DNA of 64,000 nt from JAWKWH01 sp963669455 (GTDB taxonomy: Bacteria; Pseudomonadota; Alphaproteobacteria; Rhizobiales; Rhizobiaceae), in the NCBI GenBank assembly GCA_963669455.1, contig OY770026.1, positions 806,001 to 870,000 on the forward strand, in the 5' to 3' direction. Position numbers and translations under genes: made by a program. The notes below the pieces were generated by a model. The model was given only the letters and a program-made list of their open reading frames with translations, did not search any database and had not been told where the DNA came from. Positions 35,163 to 42,979 of the stretch are shown here, in pieces. Within the stretch, counting starts at the first letter, position 1. The number at the start of each line of letters is the position of its first letter.

Positions 35163-36248
35163 ATGGTATCTTCGACGCAAAATCAAGTAAATTCTTCGAG
35201 CGGCGGGCCTGTTCCGATCGGTTTGCGGATTGCAAATGCCATGCACAAGCTGGGCGTGCATGGAAGTCCGAAGAACTACGAAATTTTCTATGATGCGCTG
35301 ACCGGTATCAATCCCGAATTGAATTCCGAATTCTGGGCTCTTGGACAGAATATTTCCCAAGACCAACTCGATGATCTTCGAAAGAAATATTACAATCAGG
35401 TCGACGGCGGTGAATTGTCCGAGCGGGTTATTGAGATGTTGACGCAAAATGTCAGTGAAACCCTCACTGTTTTGCAGGACGGTCAGGATTCCATCTCAGC
35501 CTATGGCAGGGTGCTGGACAAAACATCGGACCGGGTGAAGTCCGATACGAATCTTCCACCTGAGACATTCCTGCGGGTCATCGAAGTCCTGGCGCATGCT
35601 ACCGGCTCGACACTCAATCGGGGCCGGAAAGCCCTTTCCTCGATGATTGAAAAGTCCGATGAGCTGAAGGAGCTGGAATCCGAACTCAAGGAGTACAAGC
35701 GGCTGGCAGACACCGATGCTTTGACCGGTGTGTGGAACCGGCGCGCATTTGATCAGCAGCTTTCCAAGGTTGGCGCATCCGGCCGTGCCAGTGGTTCGCT
35801 TCTTGTCGTCGATATCGACAAATTCAAAAATATCAACGATACCTATGGCCATCCGTTTGGTGACGTGGTTATCCGGGATGTCGCCCAGGTTATCCGGTTC
35901 AACTTGCGAGCCGAGGTGTTTGTTGCGCGAACGGGCGGAGAGGAATTCTGCATCTTTATCGAGGAACCGGGAAGCGCGCCTGCGATGGCGGTCGCCAACC
36001 GCATTGTCCTTGCAATCAGGCAACACGGATTTTCCAACAAAGAAATTACCCTAAAACCCGGCCAGGTAACCGCTTCGATCGGTGTCTGCTCAGCGCCACC
36101 GGCCATATCCGGTGAAGACCTCTATTTGAAGGCGGATCAGGCGTTGTATCAATCCAAGTCAAATGGACGGAATCAGGCGACCCTGTTCGCATTGCAGCAG
36201 ACGGCCAAGCCGGCTGAACGCAAGAATTACTATCTTTATCGCGAATAA
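35163..36248 (+). CDS. Diguanylate cyclase (GGDEF domain)
   Basis: 361 residues from ATG 35163 (a GTG at 35115 is the alternative). An N-terminal helical region of about 190 residues has no recognised sensor domain. The GGDEF domain follows: 'DTDALTGVWNRRAFDQ', 'DIDKFKNINDTYGHPFGD' and the active-site 'TGGEEF' at residues 257-262. All catalytic residues are intact, so it should make c-di-GMP. The upstream inhibitory site reads Arg-x-x-Val instead of Arg-x-x-Asp, so feedback inhibition may be absent. It lies between the LuxR-type regulator and flhB, suggesting control of the motile/sessile switch. Confidence 0.9.
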   Translation: MVSSTQNQVNSSSGGPVPIGLRIANAMHKLGVHGSPKNYEIFYDALTGINPELNSEFWALGQNISQDQLDDLRKKYYNQVDGGELSERVIEMLTQNVSETLTVLQDGQDSISAYGRVLDKTSDRVKSDTNLPPETFLRVIEVLAHATGSTLNRGRKALSSMIEKSDELKELESELKEYKRLADTDALTGVWNRRAFDQQLSKVGASGRASGSLLVVDIDKFKNINDTYGHPFGDVVIRDVAQVIRFNLRAEVFVARTGGEEFCIFIEEPGSAPAMAVANRIVLAIRQHGFSNKEITLKPGQVTASIGVCSAPPAISGEDLYLKADQALYQSKSNGRNQATLFALQQTAKPAERKNYYLYRE

Positions 36249-36260
36249 ACGCTGTCGAAC

Positions 36261-36279
36261 CCCCGCCCTTCATGCGGGG
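36261..36279 (+). terminator. GC hairpin after the diguanylate cyclase gene
   Basis: CCCCGC (36261-36266), seven-base loop, GCGGGG (36274-36279), 13 bases after the stop. No T-run follows, so intrinsic termination is doubtful. Confidence 0.35.
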
Positions 36280-36289
36280 TCAAAACGCT

Positions 36290-36703
36290 CTAGAGCATGT
36301 CTTGTTTAAATGGAATCGTTTGAGCGCAGGGTATTTGTGTCCTGGTTAGGAGCGTGACGCGACGCGGGTGCACACCCGTTAGCGTCGCGCGACGACATCC
36401 AGGGCGCAAAGAACCTGTGGCGTTTTGCGGCTTCTTTGGCCCGCAACAACGCCTTGATCCGCTTGGAGTAATCGAGGCATTATTCGCTATGCGGCCTGCG
36501 GCCGGGCGAAAATGCCCTGGCTGAAACGATTTGGGTTTGCTGCTCTTTTTCAAAACCTTAACTTCACCTGCTTGGAGGTCTTTTTCACGGGCAGTGTCGT
36601 CAAAATCCTCGCACGATCGTTTGATCGCACTCCGGTGTTTTCCTAACTGCCGCAAAAAATCCTCTCCATCAAACTGATCCCATTTAAGCAAGACACGCTC
36701 TAG
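36290..36703. repeat. Intergenic repeat A3 with nested B-type repeat
   Basis: Ends CTAGAGCATGTCTTGTTTAA (36290) and, reversed, CTAGAGCGTGTCTTGCTTAA (ending at 36703) form roughly 24-base inverted repeats. Compared with A4, it has about 100 extra bases at 36416-36521 that match the B repeat. A reading frame of about 50 codons on the minus strand is shared with A4 but broken in A2, so it is not called a gene. Confidence 0.85.
36416..36521 (+). repeat. B-type repeat (B4) nested in A3
   Basis: Starts GTGGCGTTTTGCGGCTTC and ends GGGCGAAAATGCCCTGG, matching B1 end to end with substitutions. The flanking A sequence is continuous if it is removed (GAACC | TGAAACG), as seen in A4. Confidence 0.75.
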
Positions 36704-36707
36704 ATAT

Positions 36708-37184
36708 TCAGCGCTGGTATTTGTGTAAGCCGTTATGGGCCGGATTGGCGCTCTGGGGATTGCACGGGTGTTTGCCTATCGCGTATTTGGCTATTGCTGA
36801 TCGCAGGAATTGCGTGTTTTCAGCCGGGTCGTTTGAAGGGCTTTCAAAAGAAAGATAGGCGAGCCTTATTTCTGCACTATCGGCTTTCAGCCGAAGCACG
36901 AAATGAACCGCAACGCCAGCCGGCCGCATGACCAGATCCAGGTCAATTTCGGGTGCTGAGTCCCATGTCAGGTTCACCTGGCCACCCTGACCGGTGCCGA
37001 TAAAACCGGGTGCAAAATAGAGTTCGGCGGCCGACGCAACGATCTCTTCGATATTGGCGTGAAGGTCGAGCCGAAGAAATGCCGCATAGTCAAGCGGATC
37101 CACCAGACGAAGCTCCTTGACCATACCGCCAATCGCTTCTGCGATAATTCGCTCTCGTTCAGTTGAGTGAGGCTGCCGGCGCAT
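36708..37184 (-). CDS. Hypothetical protein downstream of flhB
   Basis: 158 residues, no signal peptide or membrane helix. Mixed alpha/beta composition with an acidic middle ('WDSAPEIDLDLVM') and a C-terminal 'FLRSAIAKYAIG'. It starts 7 bases after the flhB stop in the same direction, so it is the last gene of the motA-fliM-fliN-fliG-flhB block. No family was recognised. Position argues for a role in flagellar assembly or regulation, but nothing in the sequence proves it. Confidence 0.65.
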   Translation of the reverse strand: MRRQPHSTERERIIAEAIGGMVKELRLVDPLDYAAFLRLDLHANIEEIVASAAELYFAPGFIGTGQGGQVNLTWDSAPEIDLDLVMRPAGVAVHFVLRLKADSAEIRLAYLSFESPSNDPAENTQFLRSAIAKYAIGKHPCNPQSANPAHNGLHKYQR

Positions 37185-37191
37185 GGATCAC

Positions 37192-38271
37192 CTATCCAGG
37201 GGATTTCGTGGGTTGACGAGCATATAGTATTTTTATCAATTCCGCGACGGCTTCGAAGAATTCCGCCGGTATAAGCTGGTCGAGTTGAACGGATTTATAC
37301 ATTGCGCGTGCCAGAGCCACCTGCTCAAAGACCGGCACACCTTTGTCTTCGGCTATTTCGCGAATTCGTAAAGCTATGAGATCCTTGCCTTTGGCAATAA
37401 CAACCGGAGCGGCGTCTTTTTCGCGATCATAACGCAGAGCAATCGCATAGTGTGTCGGGTTAGCGATCACTAAAGTGGCCGTCGGAACCGCGTTCATCAT
37501 GCGCTGGCGTGACCGATCACGTGCGATGGATTTCAACCGCGCCTTGACGATCGGATCGCCTTCGGCCTGCTTCATCTCATCCTTGATCTCCTGCTTGGTC
37601 ATACGCAGTTCTTGCCGCCAATGATACCGGGTCCACAACAGGTCTGCGGCAGCGACGATGATCATGACCATGCAGATGGCCACCAAAAGACTGATCACAA
37701 GAGAGGCTACTGAATCGGCAAACAATGTCGTTCTTTGAAGCGATCCTTGCAGAAGCGTAAATGGGGTGGATCGCATGGCGAGAAAAACGAACAGTGCCGC
37801 GAAAAGGAGTTTTCCGGTCGATTTGAGGAACTCGGCAAATCCACTCGCACCGAACATGCGCTTCCAGCCTTTCGGCAGCGATATACGGGACATTTTAGGC
37901 GCAATTCGATCGGCGACCATGCTGGGTGCGTTCTGGATGAACGACGAGATCAGGCCGCCCAACATCAAGATGGCGAACAGAGGCAGGATTATCGTGCCGA
38001 TGCCGGTTTCGATCCGGTTCAGGAGGTTTGAGACGTCCTGTGTCGAGTTCAGCAGGTCCCGGTCTGCATTCTGCATCAATGAGCCAAGAAAATGAGAAAA
38101 CCGAACAATCGCCTCGCGGCCGGCAAAGCTGAAATAGATCAGAAACGAGAGGATGGAGATCAAAATAGGCAGCTCTTTTGATACGGGAAGCTGCCCCTTG
38201 TCCTTCGCATCACGGATCTTCTTTTCAGTCGGTTCCTCGGTTTTGCTGTCTTTATCCTGTGCATCTGACAT
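37192..38271 (-). CDS. flhB: Flagellar export apparatus protein FlhB
   Basis: Substrate-specificity switch of the flagellar type III exporter. 359 residues with four membrane helices in the first 210 residues and a cytoplasmic C-domain. The autocleavage motif is intact at N271-P-T-H274. Repeat A4 separates its start from fliG upstream. Confidence 0.96.
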   Translation of the reverse strand: MSDAQDKDSKTEEPTEKKIRDAKDKGQLPVSKELPILISILSFLIYFSFAGREAIVRFSHFLGSLMQNADRDLLNSTQDVSNLLNRIETGIGTIILPLFAILMLGGLISSFIQNAPSMVADRIAPKMSRISLPKGWKRMFGASGFAEFLKSTGKLLFAALFVFLAMRSTPFTLLQGSLQRTTLFADSVASLVISLLVAICMVMIIVAAADLLWTRYHWRQELRMTKQEIKDEMKQAEGDPIVKARLKSIARDRSRQRMMNAVPTATLVIANPTHYAIALRYDREKDAAPVVIAKGKDLIALRIREIAEDKGVPVFEQVALARAMYKSVQLDQLIPAEFFEAVAELIKILYARQPTKSPG

Positions 38272-38282
38272 TGCTTACGGCC

Positions 38283-38633
38283 TTAGAGCGTGTCTTGCTT
38301 AAATGGGTGCGTTTGAGCGCAGGTAATTTGTGTCCTGGCCCCCCTCTCGGCGGCGCTTCGCTTGCCTGCCGGGTCAACGAGGAGCGTGATGCGACGCGGT
38401 GTGAGCACCGTTAGCGTCGCGCGACGACATCCAGGGCGCAAAGAACCAAGCTGAAACGATTTGGGTTTTCTGTTCTCTTTCAACGCTTCAATCTCACCTG
38501 CTTGGAGGTCTTTTTCACGGACAGTGTCGTCAAAATCCTCGCACGATCGTTTGATCGCACTCCGGTGTTTTCCTAACTGCCGCAAAAAATCCTCTCCATC
38601 AAACTGATCCCATTTAAACAAGACGCGCTCTAG
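38283..38633. repeat. Intergenic repeat A4
   Basis: Ends TTAGAGCGTGTCTTGCTTAA and, reversed, CTAGAGCGCGTCTTGTTTAA. About 350 bases that fill the space between flhB and fliG inside an otherwise compact operon. Includes the palindrome CGTCGCGCGACG and a CGGCGGCGCTTCGC block also found in A5. Confidence 0.85.
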
Positions 38634-38637
38634 ACGA

Positions 38638-39672
38638 TCAGGCAGCTTGTTGAGCAGATGGCATGGAGATCTTACCTTCGGCCGACATTTTGATCGCGGC
38701 CGATGCGATTTCTCTGCGCGCTTTCGCGATGGCTTCTGGCTTGATGGCGGCTTCGGTGGTCAGTTCGGATTCAATCATTCGCCGCGTCCGTTGCCCGAGC
38801 GCTTCAAGAATGGCTTCCGCCAGCTCGGGTTCAACGCCACGAAGCGCGAGGGAAACAAGATCGGTGGCAACGGTGTCAAATATGGTGCTGCGGGCCGCTT
38901 TGTCGAGATTGACCATATCCTCGAAGCGGAAGAGCAGCGATTTGACGGCCGCTATGTTGTCTGGATCCGTGTCCGTCTCCAGCTCGCCCAGCAATTCCTC
39001 CATATTGGTTCTGTCGAGCTCGTTTAGAAGGTTGGCAACGCGTGCCTGTCCTTCGCCCGAAGAGTTTGTGCTTACGTTGTTGACAAACCGTTCTCTTAAA
39101 TGCCGTTCCACAACCGCCAGAGCTGCCGGTGCGGGCGTTCCAAGTGCCAACATGCGCTTCAAGACCGTCCTTTGCGTTGTACGGTCGAGGAGGGCGATCA
39201 GTTCGGCGGCTTGCTGCGATGAAAAATTAGAAAAGATGAGCGCTATCGTCTGGGGGTGTTCATCTTGTATGAACTCGACAATTTCTTCCGAGTCGATCTC
39301 TTCCATCGCCTCCCAAAGCGGTGTTTCGTCGGCGTTTTCGCTCGTTTCCATTCCCGTTTCTTGACTGATCAGCGCACTGAATTCCTCCGGTGTGAATGAT
39401 TCGTTGATAATCGAATCAAAGGCATCGGATGAATCCATCAACCCAGTGCCTGCCGAAAACTCGTCTTCGAACCGTTTTACCAGGTCGTCGAGCACTGGCC
39501 GTGAAATTCTTGGCAGCGTATGGGCGGCATCGACCAGCACCCGCAATTCTTCGTTCTTGAAGTGCTTGATCAGCTTGCCTGCATGCTCTTTGCCCATCGC
39601 AACCAGCATTGCCGCTGCCTGCTGGACGCCGGTCATCGCAATCGAGCTGTCAGTCGTTTTGGGTTTTTTCAT
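38638..39672 (-). CDS. fliG: Flagellar motor switch protein FliG
   Basis: C-ring protein that contacts the stator and transmits torque. 344 residues, full length. N-domain for FliF binding, middle domain with 'EFIQDEHPQTIALIFSNF', ARM-type C-domain with charged ridge region 'DLVSLALRGVEPELAEAILEALGQRTRRMI'. Upstream genes fliN and fliM complete the switch. Confidence 0.95.
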   Translation of the reverse strand: MKKPKTTDSSIAMTGVQQAAAMLVAMGKEHAGKLIKHFKNEELRVLVDAAHTLPRISRPVLDDLVKRFEDEFSAGTGLMDSSDAFDSIINESFTPEEFSALISQETGMETSENADETPLWEAMEEIDSEEIVEFIQDEHPQTIALIFSNFSSQQAAELIALLDRTTQRTVLKRMLALGTPAPAALAVVERHLRERFVNNVSTNSSGEGQARVANLLNELDRTNMEELLGELETDTDPDNIAAVKSLLFRFEDMVNLDKAARSTIFDTVATDLVSLALRGVEPELAEAILEALGQRTRRMIESELTTEAAIKPEAIAKARREIASAAIKMSAEGKISMPSAQQAA

Positions 39673-39780
39673 GATCTTGCACTTCGTTTCAACTCAACCA
39701 TGCCGGATTGCTGATCATTGCCACTACGGGAAAGAACCGGAACAGACCACCAGATGGCACAGCAAGCCAAACCTCATGAC

Positions 39781-40182
39781 CTATTCTTCAATAACTTCCG
39801 AGAGCTTGATCCCAAGACGTGAAGAATCTTGCTCAATAACGATTATTTCCCCGCGGGCGATCCGCCTGCCATTGACGACGACGTCAACCAGCTCACCGAT
39901 GCGGCGATCCAGTACCACCGTTGATCCCTGATTGAGTGCCATCAGTTCGGAAACACGCATTTCGGCTGTTCCCAAAACGACATCGATGCTGACCGGGATA
40001 TTCATGATCAATTTGTTGTCGCTCGACCGGCGAAGCGGCTGACCGGCGCTGTCGTCTGCGGACTGGGCGGGTTCTGCGCACAGTTCCTCCATTGCCTTGT
40101 CAAGCTCGCGCTCTGAATCCTGGAGCAGATCGGAGGCCGGTGTGCTGCCGCCTAATTCTTCTGCAGTGTTGTCACCTGACAT
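39781..40182 (-). CDS. fliN: Flagellar motor switch protein FliN
   Basis: 133 residues. The first 55 residues are variable and acidic; the SpoA domain (about 60-130) reads 'IPVSIDVVLGTAEMRVSELMALNQGSTVVLDR' and 'VDVVVNGRRIARGEIIVIE', the FliN/YscQ signature. Forms the base of the C ring with FliM. Transcribed with fliM (30 bases upstream) and fliG. Confidence 0.95.
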   Translation of the reverse strand: MSGDNTAEELGGSTPASDLLQDSERELDKAMEELCAEPAQSADDSAGQPLRRSSDNKLIMNIPVSIDVVLGTAEMRVSELMALNQGSTVVLDRRIGELVDVVVNGRRIARGEIIVIEQDSSRLGIKLSEVIEE

Positions 40183-40212
40183 TGTTATTTCCTCATCTAC
40201 GCGGCTTGCCGG

Positions 40213-41136
40213 CTACATTGCTGATATGATGTGGTCGACGATGTTTTTCTTGCTTCTCGCAGGCTTGTCGACCCGGATGGTGTAGCGGTTTCCCAATCGG
40301 CCGAACTGCCCGATGAACAGTGATTTGTCTTTTACGGAAATTGCGACATCTTTCGCATCTTCGGCCGGTATCTCCATTATGTCGCCGGGCTGAAGCGCCT
40401 TGATCTGATCCAGCGTCATCGCGGGCAGGCTGACAATTGCATCGACATCAATGTTCATCTGCATGACGCCGGCCTTAAAATTGTTGTGCCAGCTGGACGC
40501 GGTATTGTCTTCTTCTTCCGATGGCAGGTTCTCGCGCGCCAGGATGTCCTTGGAAATGATGACTGACAACAGTCCGACGTGGTCTGCGAAAAGCAAATTA
40601 AATGAGAAGGAAACCGAAAGGAAATCGTTGATTTCTTCCAGTGCCAGTTTGCCATTATTGGCAGACAGCAACTGGTGTTCCTCGGTCAACAGGCCGTTTT
40701 CGACCATGGTTGCAGTAAATCTGCCAGCATTGGTTTCGAAAACACCAGTATCGATCGGAGATAGCTGACCCTGCATCGCTTCCAGGTCTGTATCCTCGTT
40801 GGAGCCAAGTGAAACAGTCAGCAATATGGCAGTCGCCATTGGATCAGCATGGATGATGGCCACCTGATCTACTTCGGGCTCGCCGACAAGGGCGACGGCT
40901 TCGTTTTCCCCGGCGTCTGCAAGCGCTGCCCTGGTGCCGGTGACTTCATGTTTTACGAATGCCAGCTCCACACTGCCCGCCGCTACTTCCTCGATTTCCA
41001 CGGCAATGATGCTGGCAAGTTTCTTGGCCAGCATATCATACAAAATGTCGAGCTCATCACCGCCGCCGTCACTATGACTTGTCAGCTGCTTGAGAATATG
41101 CGCTTGCATCTCAGCTGGGGTGGACGGCATTGTCAT
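40213..41136 (-). CDS. fliM: Flagellar motor switch protein FliM
   Basis: 307 residues; a CheC-like middle domain and a C-terminal SpoA domain ('SVKDKSLFIGQFGRLGNRYTIRVDK'). The classical N-terminal CheY-binding EIDALL motif is not visible; the N-terminus reads 'TPAEMQAHILKQL'. This fits the divergent rhizobial FliM in unidirectional, speed-controlled motors. Starts one base after the motA stop; two Met codons (41136, 41130) are possible starts. Confidence 0.9.
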   Translation of the reverse strand: MTMPSTPAEMQAHILKQLTSHSDGGGDELDILYDMLAKKLASIIAVEIEEVAAGSVELAFVKHEVTGTRAALADAGENEAVALVGEPEVDQVAIIHADPMATAILLTVSLGSNEDTDLEAMQGQLSPIDTGVFETNAGRFTATMVENGLLTEEHQLLSANNGKLALEEINDFLSVSFSFNLLFADHVGLLSVIISKDILARENLPSEEEDNTASSWHNNFKAGVMQMNIDVDAIVSLPAMTLDQIKALQPGDIMEIPAEDAKDVAISVKDKSLFIGQFGRLGNRYTIRVDKPARSKKNIVDHIISAM

Positions 41137-41137
41137 G

Positions 41138-41998
41138 TCAGGCTGCGACTGTATTCATGGCCTGCTCTTCCACGGTATCGATGGATGGACGGTCGTAGGC
41201 GGAGATGGCCTTGCGTCCGAATTCCAGCGCAATCTGCGGCAGCGAGCCATTCATGTAGGCAATGAGCGTTTGTTTGGCGACAAAATAGAGGCGCATTTGT
41301 TTCTCGCGGACGACTTTCACCTTGGTGGCGATTGGCCCGACGATAGCATAGGAAAACAAGATGCCGACGAAGGTACCGACAAGTGCAGCCGCGATGTAGC
41401 CGCCGAGGACTTCCGGTGATTCGTCGATATGACCCATAGCCTTCACAACGCCCAGGACGGCGGCAACAATTCCCAAAGCCGGCAATCCATCGCTGACATC
41501 GCTGAGCGCATTGTAGGCCTTGAGACGGTCATGACGGATGGTGCCGATTTCCTCTTCCATTAAGGCTTCGACCTCATGCGGGCGTGCATTGCCGACCAGG
41601 ATCAGCCGGGCGTAGTCGCAGATGAAATGGCGGAGCGGTATATCGTTGAGGACATGTGGATAGGCTTGAAATATCGGGGATTCCTCGGGGTTATCGATGG
41701 CTGCCTCGACTTCATTCTTCGGCTTTGTCTTCAGTTCCCGCAACAGGCTGTGCAGGAGCCCCAGCAATTGAAGATATTCCTTTTCGTGAGGCACAGAGTT
41801 TTTTAACGCCTCAACCATGCCTTTGCCGGCGTCCTTCACGACCGCCAGCGGATTGGCGACGACAAATGTTCCCAAGGCGGCACCACAAATGATCACATAT
41901 TCGAAAGGCTGCGCCAAAACGGCGACGCTGCCGCCCATCGCCATGAAGCCTCCAAGAACGCAACCCATTGATATGAGAAGTCCGAGAATAATGGTCAT
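41138..41998 (-). CDS. motA: Flagellar motor stator protein MotA
   Basis: 286-residue proton-channel subunit of the stator. Four membrane helices: two near the N-terminus (about 2-20, 34-52) and two in the C-terminal half (about 170-188, 200-220), with a large cytoplasmic loop between. First gene of the minus-strand motility block; MotB is 15 kb away on the plus strand, the usual split in this order. Confidence 0.96.
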   Translation of the reverse strand: MTIILGLLISMGCVLGGFMAMGGSVAVLAQPFEYVIICGAALGTFVVANPLAVVKDAGKGMVEALKNSVPHEKEYLQLLGLLHSLLRELKTKPKNEVEAAIDNPEESPIFQAYPHVLNDIPLRHFICDYARLILVGNARPHEVEALMEEEIGTIRHDRLKAYNALSDVSDGLPALGIVAAVLGVVKAMGHIDESPEVLGGYIAAALVGTFVGILFSYAIVGPIATKVKVVREKQMRLYFVAKQTLIAYMNGSLPQIALEFGRKAISAYDRPSIDTVEEQAMNTVAA

Positions 41999-42040
41999 GC
42001 ATACCCCAACACTAGAAGTTCAATTCGACCCTAGTTGACG

Positions 42041-42141
42041 AGACTTGCGCGAGGCTTTCTCGATGCCTGCCTGGTTGGTTTTTTGAGACCAGGCCGGGCG
42101 TGACAGGCCAAAAGCGTTCGCGAAAGCCTCGCGCAAGCCAA
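42041..42141. promoter_or_regulatory. Divergent control region with 20-bp inverted repeat between motA and DUF1217
   Basis: CTTGCGCGAGGCTTT at 42044-42058 is a perfect inverted copy of AAAGCCTCGCGCAAG at 42123-42137; pairing extends to 20 bases with one mismatch. Between the arms is a further stem CCTGGT/ACCAGG with a T-rich loop. It lies midway between the starts of two divergent motility operons, so a shared operator is the simplest reading. Confidence 0.7.
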
Positions 42142-42183
42142 GGCGATCATTATGGGGACAGTGAACAATGGACACATAGAGCC

Positions 42184-42966
42184 ATGCTTTCAACATTTTC
42201 TGACTACCTGCGTATTTCCGCAGATCTGTCCCGCTCGCTTGACCAGGTTGGCACCCAGCCTGTCGTACAGCGTGAGACGGAATATTATCTGGCTAACATT
42301 GAAAATGTCAGCTCAGTCGAAGAATTCGTCTCCGACAGGCGGCTTTTCAACTATGCCATGAAGGCGCATGGTCTAAGCGACATGACCTACGCGAAGGCCT
42401 TTATGGTCAAGATTCTGGAAGAAGGTCATGACGATTCGGAAAGTTTCGTCAATTCGTTGACTGACCGGCGATATCTGGAATTTGCCAAGACATTCGACTT
42501 TGAACGTTTTGGTGAGACGGCAACCACCTTCACCAAGGCCAGGCAGGGCGTCGTCGACCGGTATATTCGTCAAACGCTGGAGGAAGATGCGGGTGCATCG
42601 AACGAGGGTGTACGGCTTGCTCTTTACTTCCAGCGCAAAGCGCCATCTGTTGATTCAGCCTATTCCATCCTTGCCGATCGCGCTTTGGCGAAAGTGGTGA
42701 GAACGGCACTCGGACTGCCAGAATCAACGGCGCATCTGGATATCGACAAACAAAAAGATGCCATTGAAGCGCGCATCGATATCGCTGATTTTGCTGATCC
42801 CAAAAAACTGTCGAAGTTTCTGGAGCGCTTTACCACCCTGTGGGAAGTGTCAAATCCATCATCGTCGGCTTCTGCCCAGAGCCAGTCCGTCGGTTTGTTG
42901 TTCGGGCAGGGTAAGGCGGCGGGTATTTCTGCAGATCTCATGCTGACCATTCAGCAGCTTAAATAG
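42184..42966 (+). CDS. DUF1217 flagellar protein
   Basis: 260 residues from ATG 42184, giving 'MLSTFSDYLRISADLSRSLDQVGTQP', the normal DUF1217 start; the frame upstream to 42100 is polar junk. Mostly helical, with repeated 'FVSDRRLFNYAMKAHGL' and 'FVNSLTDRRYLEFAKTF' units. The family is found in alphaproteobacterial flagellar loci next to flgF; its role is unknown to me. First gene of the plus-strand operon; flgF follows after 13 bases. Confidence 0.85.
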   Translation: MLSTFSDYLRISADLSRSLDQVGTQPVVQRETEYYLANIENVSSVEEFVSDRRLFNYAMKAHGLSDMTYAKAFMVKILEEGHDDSESFVNSLTDRRYLEFAKTFDFERFGETATTFTKARQGVVDRYIRQTLEEDAGASNEGVRLALYFQRKAPSVDSAYSILADRALAKVVRTALGLPESTAHLDIDKQKDAIEARIDIADFADPKKLSKFLERFTTLWEVSNPSSSASAQSQSVGLLFGQGKAAGISADLMLTIQQLK

Positions 42967-42979
42967 CGGGAGAGGGAAC

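Noticed and set aside
36290..36691. Minus-strand frame in repeat A3 (and 38283-38621 in A4) as a gene
   Set aside because: Starts in the terminal repeat, runs through repeat blocks that differ between copies, and is broken in A2; treated as repeat sequence.
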